Part shown: positions 41,324 through 48,689 of the stretch, in pieces | How the letters are laid out: each line of letters begins with the position of its first letter | Numbering within the stretch: the stretch's first letter is position 1 | Assembly (NCBI GenBank): GCA_045226015.1 | Contig: JBGVBY010000006.1 | Coordinates: 1 to 58,081, forward strand | Reading direction: 5' to 3' | Origin: UBA2450 sp045226015 | Lineage (GTDB): Bacteria; Bacillota_I; Bacilli_A; RFN20; CAG-826 | DNA length: 58,081 nt | Program-made: the position numbers and the translations under genes | Notes under the pieces: model-generated | Seen by the model: the letters and a program-made list of their open reading frames with translations, nothing else | Told to the model about the DNA's origin: nothing | The model's database searches: none

Positions 41324-42475
41324 CTAGATGTAGTAACCTTTCGCTCTATAGATATCATCAAGTGTTTCGGTTTTAATTAAAACACTCCTTGTAAGATAGT
41401 CAAATAAATCCATGCTAAAGCTATTAAAAAGCAGGAATATGAGTGAAGCAACCTGTAATAATAATGAGAATAATCCAAATATCATCAAAACAGGAATATT
41501 GAACAATTCATAGAATGAAACAAATGATGTTGGAATGATAAACGAAATGATTAAAGAAGCAAGAAGAGAATAAATAAAATTAATGATAACAATTGGTTTC
41601 TTGCAGATTTCAAGCTTATCTCTATCCACTCTTTCAATCTTCATCACCATCATTGTCAAAGTCTTACGATTCTTATTTAAGAAAGGCACCAAAACATAAA
41701 GAATTGATGTTGATAAGAACAAAGTAATAAACGAAGCGTAAGTCGCTAATCTATTTTGATATTGAATGTGGTTATTAACAATTGACGTACAAGTGTTATA
41801 AGAAGCTCCGTTATAATAGAGGTCACTAATCTTTTCAACATATAGCATCATAGATGAATACATAGGGTAGAAGAAATTGTTCTCCAGAGTTTCTATAGCT
41901 ACTCCAGCTGCAGCAGTTGGTGAATCGGTCTTATCAAAGTAATAGAAAATCAAGTCCCTAATATCAGCCGTTAAAGTGATGGAATCACCACTTCTTTCAA
42001 AGAAACGGTCTGAGTTATAAAGATCGAAATATTTGTAGTAATAGTCAGAATCGTGGACGATGTCTAGATAAAAGTGTCTAAAGATATCGTTTTCTGCTTT
42101 ATGTCCATATTGATTATATCTAGCGTATTCAGGACTCACCTCGTCATAGACAAAATAAGAAAAATAGCAGTAGAAAGTATACGATGCATTAAACATCATT
42201 GTCGTGTTTAGATTGTCTTGAAAGCGGAAAAGTAGCTTATTTTCATACATAATCGCTTCTCTAGTATCTAAGCATTCACTAGCTTCAGTGTCTTTATTCC
42301 AATAGTTAGTGCTTTTCTTTGCTATAGGCATGACCACTACCGCAAAAAGGAGATACGCTAAAATAAAATTAATGAAAAAATCACCAAGGAACGCTGAAAA
42401 GCGTTTTCCTTTACTCACTGGAATAACATTTAAAACTTTCTTTTCGGTGTTATTATCAACAGCAACATTTTCCAT
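41324..42475 (-). CDS. RDD-like membrane protein (second paralogue, leaderless)
   Basis: A 383-residue membrane protein starting with the RDD-like 'GKRFSAFLGDFFINFILAYLLFAVVVMPI', then an exported Tyr/Asp-rich region (about 60-225) and three further helices. It matches the neighbour in layout, so the two may pair. The promoter TTGACT-17-TAGAAT lies 7 bases before the ATG and there is no ribosome site; the mRNA is probably leaderless. It ends in TAG. Function unknown. Confidence 0.72.
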   Translation of the reverse strand: MENVAVDNNTEKKVLNVIPVSKGKRFSAFLGDFFINFILAYLLFAVVVMPIAKKSTNYWNKDTEASECLDTREAIMYENKLLFRFQDNLNTTMMFNASYTFYCYFSYFVYDEVSPEYARYNQYGHKAENDIFRHFYLDIVHDSDYYYKYFDLYNSDRFFERSGDSITLTADIRDLIFYYFDKTDSPTAAAGVAIETLENNFFYPMYSSMMLYVEKISDLYYNGASYNTCTSIVNNHIQYQNRLATYASFITLFLSTSILYVLVPFLNKNRKTLTMMVMKIERVDRDKLEICKKPIVIINFIYSLLASLIISFIIPTSFVSFYELFNIPVLMIFGLFSLLLQVASLIFLLFNSFSMDLFDYLTRSVLIKTETLDDIYRAKGYYI

Positions 42476-42481
42476 TTATCT

Positions 42482-42511
42482 AATTCTAATCGTAAATTTT
42501 GACTCAGTCAA
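42482..42511 (-). promoter_or_regulatory. Leaderless promoter with palindrome at the -35
   Basis: Minus strand: TTGACT at about 42506-42511, 17-base spacer, TAGAAT at about 42483-42488, then 7 bases to the ATG. The -35 is part of the near-palindrome TTGACTGAGTCAA (42499-42511), a plausible operator. Confidence 0.65.
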
Positions 42512-42547
42512 TTTAAGTCATTATTGTGATTAAAATAGAAAGCAAAA

Positions 42548-42571
42548 TAAAAAGCAGGTATAACCTACTTT
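42548..42571 (-). terminator. Terminator of the phosphatase/antitoxin operon
   Basis: Minus-strand hairpin AGTAGG-TTATA-CCTGCT (one G-U pair) followed by TTTTTATTTT. Confidence 0.85.
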
Positions 42572-42578
42572 CTATTGA

Positions 42579-43754
42579 TTAATGAGCGCCAGTTCCTAAT
42601 ATCCGAATTACACTATCAAGTTGAGAAGCTGGAACCCCAATAACATCAAGCAAATATAAGTAAGTCCTTTCACTTAATGAATACTCAGGATGTTCTTCTA
42701 AGAGATATTCATTTAATGTCTGCACGAATTTAGATTCAATAGTCTCATACTTCATGTTATATCCCTTTTTAGCTAATGTAGAGTAGATATAATCTCTAAT
42801 GAGATACTCATTACCTAAATCTTCATTCCAAAGAGCTTCTAAAACGTAACAGATACCACCGGTTCTATCCTTACCTTCAGAACAGTGAATATAGAATGGA
42901 TAGTTATTTACGTCACTTGCTATTTCAAAGAATCTCTTAAATTGAAGTGGATCATCATATCTATTGTTTTTAAATGTGAGAACGTTTTCACCTCTATACA
43001 TCATTGGAAGAGCGTAATAATTAACTCCTTCAACTGTGCTTTCGGTTAACCCACAATTCTCCACTATTTGATTTTCGCTTTTGTCCATTCTTAAATCAAT
43101 CTCAGTTTTAATCTTAAGTTGATTTTTAATTGTGGCTTTACCTTCATCAGTGACTTTAATAACGATTGGTTGATTTCTTCCACCAGACTCTTCAAAAGAT
43201 CCACCACGGTAAACCATGCCTTGTTTAAGGATTTTGCCATCTCCGATATCTCTAACATTATGAACACCATCGATATTAATAAATCTAGGTCCCTTATCAA
43301 TAGTGACAAAAGAAGATACTTCACTTACTGAATTAAACGCTGATACTCTCCAATAATAAGTCTGATTAATCTTCGCGTTATAAAAATCAACGCTCGTCTC
43401 TTTACTATAAATAGTAAATGCGTCACTCATATCCTCTTTTTCAGATACTTCAACTTTATATTGGAAAGGGAAACCGCCTGAACAAGTCCAGCTTAAATTA
43501 ATTGGTTTAGGAATTGTGTAATCAATCATCCCATTCATATCAGTAAGTTCAGAAGAATCACGGTTTTTGATTTCATCTATATCTTTATCAAGGAACCAAT
43601 TCTTTTGTTCTTCTGTATGAATTTCTTGTTTACCAATATGACCCGCTAAGTTAAATTCAAGTTCTGGTAAAACAATAGGAGCGTCTTCACTACTACCGCA
43701 ACTAACTAAGCTTAAAGCAAAAACAGAACTAAATAATAAAAGGTATTTCTTCAT
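42579..43754 (-). CDS. Exported tyrosine-protein-phosphatase lipoprotein
   Basis: A 391-residue lipoprotein (lipobox LVS|C, Cys19). A fibronectin-type-III-like domain (about 80-150, 'INLSWTCSGGFPFQYKVEVSEKEDMSDAF') is followed by a dual-specificity/tyrosine-phosphatase domain (about 158-385) with the catalytic HCSEGKDRTG (Cys291, Arg297). The domain resembles the PtpA/LipA-like Y_phosphatase3 group, here outside the cell. Possible targets are host or surface phosphoproteins, phosphosugars or phosphoinositides. It lies two bases after the antitoxin-like gene. Confidence 0.9.
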   Translation of the reverse strand: MKKYLLLFSSVFALSLVSCGSSEDAPIVLPELEFNLAGHIGKQEIHTEEQKNWFLDKDIDEIKNRDSSELTDMNGMIDYTIPKPINLSWTCSGGFPFQYKVEVSEKEDMSDAFTIYSKETSVDFYNAKINQTYYWRVSAFNSVSEVSSFVTIDKGPRFINIDGVHNVRDIGDGKILKQGMVYRGGSFEESGGRNQPIVIKVTDEGKATIKNQLKIKTEIDLRMDKSENQIVENCGLTESTVEGVNYYALPMMYRGENVLTFKNNRYDDPLQFKRFFEIASDVNNYPFYIHCSEGKDRTGGICYVLEALWNEDLGNEYLIRDYIYSTLAKKGYNMKYETIESKFVQTLNEYLLEEHPEYSLSERTYLYLLDVIGVPASQLDSVIRILGTGAH

Positions 43755-43756
43755 AT

Positions 43757-44005
43757 TTACTCCTTAATGTCTTCCATTAATTGGTCAACATTGTCATATC
43801 CTTCGCCTTTAGGTTTACTACTCTCTTCTATTTTCTTCTTATTATTTACAAGTCTCACTTCAAAAGGAATACGTCCTTCTCTCACAGATTGAGATAAGAA
43901 TAAAGAAATAGCAGTGCTTAAATCTAAACCGAAACTATTAAATAAACTAATAGCCTCTTTTTTAAGTTCAGGATCTAAAGAAATATTAGTGTTTACCTTT
44001 TTCAT
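43757..44005 (-). CDS. RelB/DinJ-family antitoxin-like protein (solitary)
   Basis: An 82-residue protein with the ribbon-helix-helix start 'MKKVNTNISLDPELKKEAISLFNSFGLDLSTAISLFLSQSVREGRIPFEV', which is the DinJ/RelB pattern: DNA-binding strand, then two helices. The C-terminal tail ends in '...DQLMEDIKE'. In the family it binds its own promoter and blocks a partner toxin. No RelE/YafQ-type toxin is next to it; the following gene is a phosphatase lipoprotein two bases away. Could be an orphan antitoxin or a repurposed repressor of this operon. AGAGG precedes the ATG. Confidence 0.85.
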   Translation of the reverse strand: MKKVNTNISLDPELKKEAISLFNSFGLDLSTAISLFLSQSVREGRIPFEVRLVNNKKKIEESSKPKGEGYDNVDQLMEDIKE

Positions 44006-44026
44006 ATGTGTAACCTCTATATACTA

Positions 44027-44055
44027 ATAATATATTAAGAATAAATCTTATTCAA
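44027..44055 (-). promoter_or_regulatory. Promoter of the antitoxin/phosphatase operon
   Basis: Minus strand: TTGAAT (44050-44055), 17-base spacer, TATTAT (44027-44032). Confidence 0.55.
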
Positions 44056-44087
44056 TTCATCATATTCATAACATACACATAAAATAC

Positions 44088-44117
44088 ATAAAAAGGAGAC
44101 CTATTACTAAGTCTCCT
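44088..44117 (-). terminator. Terminator of tuf
   Basis: Minus-strand hairpin AGGAGAC...GTCTCCT followed by TTTTTATG, 26 bases past the tuf stop. Confidence 0.92.
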
Positions 44118-44142
44118 AATTAATCTAATTCAGTAAACTAAA

Positions 44143-45327
44143 TTATTTAATAATTTCGTTAACTGTACCAGCACCGACGGTTCTACCACCTTCACGGATG
44201 GAGAATTTTGTACCCTTTTCAAGAGCGATTGGGTGAATTAATTCGACGCTGAGTTCAACGTTATCGCCTGGCATAACCATGTCAACACCAGCTGGAAGAG
44301 TGATAACACCAGTAACGTCTGTTGTACGGAAGTAGAATTGTGGTCTGTAGTTGCTTAAGAAAGCTGTGTGACGGCCACCTTCTTCTTTTGTTAAAACGTA
44401 GACAGAAGCTTTGAATTTGGTATGTGGAGTAACACTACCTGGTTTTGCAAGAACTTGACCACGTTGGACTTGATCACGGTTGATACCTCTTAAAAGGACA
44501 CCAACGTTATCACCAGCTTGGACGAAGTCACAAGTTTTACGGAAGGATTCAAGACCTGTAATAACAGTCTTTTGTGTTTCTTTAATACCGACGATTTCCA
44601 TTTCGTCACCGAGTTTAGCACTACCTCTTTCAACACGGCCTGTAACAACAGTACCACGACCAGAAATAGTCATAACGTCTTCGATAGCGAGTAAGAATGG
44701 TTTGTCAGTTTCACGGGCTGGAGCTGGGATATAAGAATCACATGCATCCATTAATTCCATGATAGCAGCTTCGGCTTTTGGATCTCCATCAAGAGCAGCT
44801 CTAGCGGAACCACGAATAACTGGGACATCATCACCTGGGAAGCCATAGCTATTGAGTAAGTCACGGACGTCCATTTCGACTAAGTCTAATAATTCTGGAT
44901 CATCAACTAAATCGGTCTTGTTAATGAAGACAACGATGTATGGAACACCAACTTGACGTGCAAGTAAGATGTGTTCACGAGTTTGTGGCATAACGCCATC
45001 AGTACCAGCAACAACGAGGATAGCACCATCCATTTGGGCAGCACCAGTAATCATGTTTTTAACATAGTCAGCGTGGCCTGGGCAGTCGACGTGGGCATAG
45101 TGTCTTTTCTCTGTTTGATACTCAATGTGAGCGGTATTAATTGTAATACCACGAGCTTTTTCTTCTGGAGCAGCATCGATTTGATCGTATGCTTTCTTTT
45201 CGGATAAGCCTTTCTTTGCTAAGACAGTTGTAATAGCAGCAGTTAAGGTAGTCTTACCGTGGTCAACGTGACCAATGGTACCAATATTAACGTGCTCTTT
45301 AGATCTGTCAAATTTTTCCTTTGCCAT
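44143..45327 (-). CDS. tuf: Elongation factor Tu
   Basis: A 394-residue EF-Tu, which brings aminoacyl-tRNA to the ribosome with GTP. G1 GHVDHGKT (19-26), G2 RGITI, G3 DCPGH, G4 NKTD and the C-terminal barrels are intact. The ATG at 45327 follows AAGGAG by 11-12 bases; an in-frame start 18 codons earlier would fall near the -10. It has its own promoter behind a dyad and a strong terminator, so it can be transcribed apart from fusA. Codon use looks strongly biased. Confidence 0.99.
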   Translation of the reverse strand: MAKEKFDRSKEHVNIGTIGHVDHGKTTLTAAITTVLAKKGLSEKKAYDQIDAAPEEKARGITINTAHIEYQTEKRHYAHVDCPGHADYVKNMITGAAQMDGAILVVAGTDGVMPQTREHILLARQVGVPYIVVFINKTDLVDDPELLDLVEMDVRDLLNSYGFPGDDVPVIRGSARAALDGDPKAEAAIMELMDACDSYIPAPARETDKPFLLAIEDVMTISGRGTVVTGRVERGSAKLGDEMEIVGIKETQKTVITGLESFRKTCDFVQAGDNVGVLLRGINRDQVQRGQVLAKPGSVTPHTKFKASVYVLTKEEGGRHTAFLSNYRPQFYFRTTDVTGVITLPAGVDMVMPGDNVELSVELIHPIALEKGTKFSIREGGRTVGAGTVNEIIK

Positions 45328-45369
45328 TGTTTGAATTTCTCCTTTCAAATAACTGAATTCAACATTTTT

Positions 45370-45398
45370 AATATATAGCAACTTTGTTTTATAATCAA
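45370..45398 (-). promoter_or_regulatory. Promoter of tuf
   Basis: Minus strand: TTGATT (45393-45398), 17-base spacer, TATATT (45370-45375). Directly upstream of the -35 lies the inverted repeat ACCAATT-A-AATTGGT (45400-45414). Confidence 0.65.
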
Positions 45399-45399
45399 T

Positions 45400-45414
45400 A
45401 CCAATTTAATTGGT
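45400..45414. promoter_or_regulatory. Inverted repeat between fusA and the tuf promoter
   Basis: ACCAATTTAATTGGT, 7+1+7 perfect inverted repeat, lies between the fusA stop and the tuf -35. With no T-tract it is not a clear terminator; an operator or an mRNA end hairpin is possible. Confidence 0.4.
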
Positions 45415-45438
45415 TATTAATTATGAATTATTTCAAGA

Positions 45439-47514
45439 TTAGCGAGCACTCATGCCGCTTTTCTTGATGATTTCATCTTGGACGTAACGTGGGCATTCAC
45501 CATAGTGGTCGAACTGCATCGCGTAGTTACCACGTCCTTGAGTCATTGAACGTAAGTCAGTAACGTAACCGAACATTTCTGATAATGGTACTTCCGCTTC
45601 AATGATTTTGGCGTTACTTCTTTGAGATTCACCAGTGACGAGTCCACGTCTACGGGCGATATCACCAAGAACATCACCATAATATTGTTCTGGAACAGTA
45701 ACCTCAATCCTCATGATTGGTTCAAGAATTACTGGATTACATTTCTTGGCTGCTTCTTTAAGGGCCATACTAGCAGCAATCTTATACGCTGCTTCGGAAG
45801 AGTCGACATCGTGGTAGGAACCATCGAATAATGTCGCCTTAACATCCATGACTTGGAAGCCAGCAACCATACCTCTACCAAGAGCGTCAACAAGTCCGTC
45901 TTGAGTTGGTTTGATATATTCTCTAGGAACAGATCCTCCAACGATTGCATCGACGAATTCGAAGCCTTTTCCTGGGTTTGGTTCAAATTTGATCCATACG
46001 TGACCGTATTGTCCACGACCACCAGATTGTTTGATGTATTTACCTTCACAATCAGCGGTACCTTTAATGGTTTCACGGTATTCAACTTGAGGAGCACCGA
46101 CGTTAACCGCAACATTGAATTCTCTTCTCATACGGTCAACGATGATGTCTAAGTGAAGTTCACCAACACCAGCGATAATGGTTTGACCAGTTTCAGCGTT
46201 GGTTCTCACTCTGAAGGTTGGATCTTCTTCAGCGAGTTTTTGTAAGGCGATTGACATCTTTTCTTGGTCAGCCTTAGTTTTTGGTTCCACAGCTTCTTCA
46301 ATAACAGGATCTGGGAATTCCATTTTTTCAAGAATTACTGGATGTTTTTCATCACATAATGTGTCACCAGTGGTTGTGTTTTTAAGTCCGACAACCGCTC
46401 CGATGTCACCAGCATGAAGTTCTTCAACTTCTTGACGGTGATTGGAGTGCATTAAGACGACACGAGCAATTCTTTCTTTAACACCTTTAGTGGAGTTAAG
46501 AACATATGATCCGCTCTTAAGGGTTCCGCTATAAACACGGACATAAGCAAGTCTACCAATGAATGGGTCAGTTGCAATTTTGAATGCTAATGCACCTAAT
46601 GGTTCATTATCATCTGGTTTACAAGTGACTTCATTACCGGAATCATCTGTTCCTTTAGCAGCTGGAATATCAAGTGGGCTTGGAAGATAATCAATAACTC
46701 CATCGAGAAGTAATTGAATATTCTTGTTCTTATAAGCACTACCACAGAATACTGGGTGGAATTCACCTGTAAGAACGGCTTTACGAATGACGTTTTTAAT
46801 TTCGTCAACGCTTGGTTCTTCGCCTTCGAGAACTTTCATCATGAAGTCGTCATCGAATGAAGCTAATGCTTCAATAAGGTCTGCTCTATGAGATTCCATA
46901 GAATCAACCATATCTTCTGGGACTGGGATTTCATGTGGTTCTTGAGAATCTTTTTCATAAACCCAAGCTTTTCTATTGATGATATCAACAGCGCCTCTTA
47001 ATGTGCTTTCAATACCAATTGGTAATTGAACAGCTTTGGCGTTAGCACCAAGTCTTTCTTTAAGGGAACGGACACACATTTCGAAGTCCGCACCAATCGC
47101 ATCGAGTTTGTTAACGAAGACAATTCTTGGAACGCCGTATTTGGATCCTTGTCTCCAAACGGTTTCAGTTTGTGGTTCAACACCGTTTTTACCGTCTAAG
47201 ACAGTAACCGCACCATCGAGAACACGGAGGGATCTTTCAACTTCAACTGTGAAGTCGACGTGGCCCGGAGTGTCGATGATGTTAATTCTATTACCTTTCC
47301 ACATTGCGGTAGTCGCAGCGGAAGTAATGGTAATACCTCTTTCTTGTTCTTGTTCCATCCAGTCCATGGTGGCCGCACCTTCGTGGACTTCACCAATTTT
47401 GTGGATTTTACCTGTGAAGAAGAGAATACGTTCAGTTGTTGTGGTTTTACCGGCATCGATGTGAGCCATGATACCGATGTTACGTGTATGAGCTAAATCA
47501 AATTCACGTGCCAT
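45439..47514 (-). CDS. fusA: Elongation factor G
   Basis: A 691-residue EF-G, the translocase GTPase. GHI-type G1 AHIDAGKT, G3 DTPGHVDF and G4 NKLD are present, as are domain IV ('GRGQYGHVWIKFEP') and the C-terminal domain V. The ATG at 47514 is chosen for the GGGAG 8 bases upstream; a start 5 codons earlier is not supported. It lies 18 bases after rpsG in the str operon, as in most Bacilli. Confidence 0.99.
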   Translation of the reverse strand: MAREFDLAHTRNIGIMAHIDAGKTTTTERILFFTGKIHKIGEVHEGAATMDWMEQEQERGITITSAATTAMWKGNRINIIDTPGHVDFTVEVERSLRVLDGAVTVLDGKNGVEPQTETVWRQGSKYGVPRIVFVNKLDAIGADFEMCVRSLKERLGANAKAVQLPIGIESTLRGAVDIINRKAWVYEKDSQEPHEIPVPEDMVDSMESHRADLIEALASFDDDFMMKVLEGEEPSVDEIKNVIRKAVLTGEFHPVFCGSAYKNKNIQLLLDGVIDYLPSPLDIPAAKGTDDSGNEVTCKPDDNEPLGALAFKIATDPFIGRLAYVRVYSGTLKSGSYVLNSTKGVKERIARVVLMHSNHRQEVEELHAGDIGAVVGLKNTTTGDTLCDEKHPVILEKMEFPDPVIEEAVEPKTKADQEKMSIALQKLAEEDPTFRVRTNAETGQTIIAGVGELHLDIIVDRMRREFNVAVNVGAPQVEYRETIKGTADCEGKYIKQSGGRGQYGHVWIKFEPNPGKGFEFVDAIVGGSVPREYIKPTQDGLVDALGRGMVAGFQVMDVKATLFDGSYHDVDSSEAAYKIAASMALKEAAKKCNPVILEPIMRIEVTVPEQYYGDVLGDIARRRGLVTGESQRSNAKIIEAEVPLSEMFGYVTDLRSMTQGRGNYAMQFDHYGECPRYVQDEIIKKSGMSAR

Positions 47515-47532
47515 ATTCTTTTCTCCCAAAGA

Positions 47533-48003
47533 TTACCAACGATAATGTGCATAAGCTTTGTTAGCTTCAGCCATCTTGTGGGTATCTTCTCTCTTTTTCA
47601 CGGAAGCACCAGTGCCGTTAGCGGCATCGATGATCTCGTTAGCGAGTCTATCTTCCATGGTCTTTTCATTTCTGAGTCTACTGTAGTTGACTAACCATCT
47701 TAAGCCTAATGTGACTTTTCTTTCTGGAGAAACTTCAGTTGGTACTTGATAGTTAGCAGCGCCGATTCTACGAACTTTTAATTCGACTTCAGGCATGATG
47801 TTGTTGATCGCAGTTGCGAAGACATCCATTGCTGGTTTACCAGTTTTGGATTCAATTTTGTTGAAGGCGGTGTAGAGAATTGTTTGAGCAGTTCCCTTTT
47901 TGCCATCAATCATAATTTTGTTAATTAAGCGTGTTACAAGTTTTGAATTGTAAATTGGATCTGGTAACACATCGCGTTTAGCAACGCTTCCTTTACGTGG
48001 CAT
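47533..48003 (-). CDS. rpsG: 30S ribosomal protein S7
   Basis: A 156-residue S7, starting MPRKGSVAKRDVLPDPIYNSKLV and ending with AEANKAYAHYRW. It nucleates the 30S head by binding the 3' domain of 16S rRNA. Located 18 bases after rpsL with an AGGAGG ribosome site. Confidence 0.99.
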   Translation of the reverse strand: MPRKGSVAKRDVLPDPIYNSKLVTRLINKIMIDGKKGTAQTILYTAFNKIESKTGKPAMDVFATAINNIMPEVELKVRRIGAANYQVPTEVSPERKVTLGLRWLVNYSRLRNEKTMEDRLANEIIDAANGTGASVKKREDTHKMAEANKAYAHYRW

Positions 48004-48021
48004 ATTTTTTCCTCCTTCTTA

Positions 48022-48441
48022 TTATTTGGCTGCTTTTGGTTTCTTAGAACCATATAAGCTACGTCCTTGACGACGAGCTTCGATTCCGGCGCAGTCGAGT
48101 GTTCCTCTAATAATGTGATAACGAACACCTGGTAAGTCCTTAACACGGCCGCCTCTAATCATGACGGTTGAGTGTTCTTGTAAGTTATGGCCTTCACCAC
48201 CGATATACGCGGTAACTTCATATCCATTGCTTAAACGGACACGGGCGTATTTTCTTAAAGCTGAGTTAGGTTTCTTTGGGGTCATGGTACCAACACGGGT
48301 ACAAACTCCTCTTTTTTGGCTAGCTGCTTGGTTGGATTCTTTTTTCTTTAAAGAGTTCCATCTTTTGCCAAGAGCTGGAGCTTTTGACTTAACTGTGGCG
48401 GTTTTACGGCCTTCACGGACTAATTGATTAATTGTTGGCAT
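48022..48441 (-). CDS. rpsL: 30S ribosomal protein S12
   Basis: A 139-residue S12, which acts in decoding at the A site. It contains PKKPNSALRK and GGRVKDLPGVRYH, where the usual streptomycin-resistance lysines are wild type. First gene of the str operon, behind its own promoter and a long structured leader. Ribosome site AAAGGAG, 9 bases before the ATG. Confidence 0.99.
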   Translation of the reverse strand: MPTINQLVREGRKTATVKSKAPALGKRWNSLKKKESNQAASQKRGVCTRVGTMTPKKPNSALRKYARVRLSNGYEVTAYIGGEGHNLQEHSTVMIRGGRVKDLPGVRYHIIRGTLDCAGIEARRQGRSLYGSKKPKAAK

Positions 48442-48480
48442 TTATATATTGCTCCTTTCAATTATTTCCTTATTAATGTT

Positions 48481-48564
48481 GTGTAATCTGTACACGTATC
48501 CGGTCGTGTCCATATTTCCTTTAAAAAATGGACCATGAACGGTCACGTATGCTGGAATTCACAC
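48481..48564 (-). promoter_or_regulatory. Structured leader of the rpsL operon
   Basis: The 5' untranslated RNA folds into one long imperfect hairpin. The outer arms are GTGT..ACAC, followed by GCATACGTG / ATACGTGT pairing, CCG/CGG, and GTCCAT/ATGGAC at the tip with a 14-base loop. It sits just upstream of the ribosome site and could be the target of an S7- or S12-type autogenous control. Confidence 0.6.
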
Positions 48565-48572
48565 GCCTATAT

Positions 48573-48601
48573 AATATATATAAGTAGTAAAAAAGCTGCA
48601 A
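48573..48601 (-). promoter_or_regulatory. Promoter of the rpsL-rpsG-fusA operon
   Basis: Minus strand: TTGCAG (48596-48601), 17-base spacer, TATATT (48573-48578). Confidence 0.65.
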
Positions 48602-48641
48602 CAATATTTTTAATAATTTTTAACTTTTTCTATTTTTTCAT

Positions 48642-48674
48642 AAAAAAAGCCACCTAGATTTTATTCTAAGTGGC
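48642..48674 (-). terminator. Terminator of the rpoBC operon
   Basis: Minus-strand hairpin GCCACTTA...TAGGTGGC followed by seven T, 16 bases after the rpoC stop. Confidence 0.92.
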
Positions 48675-48689
48675 CATTTTATTTAGTTA

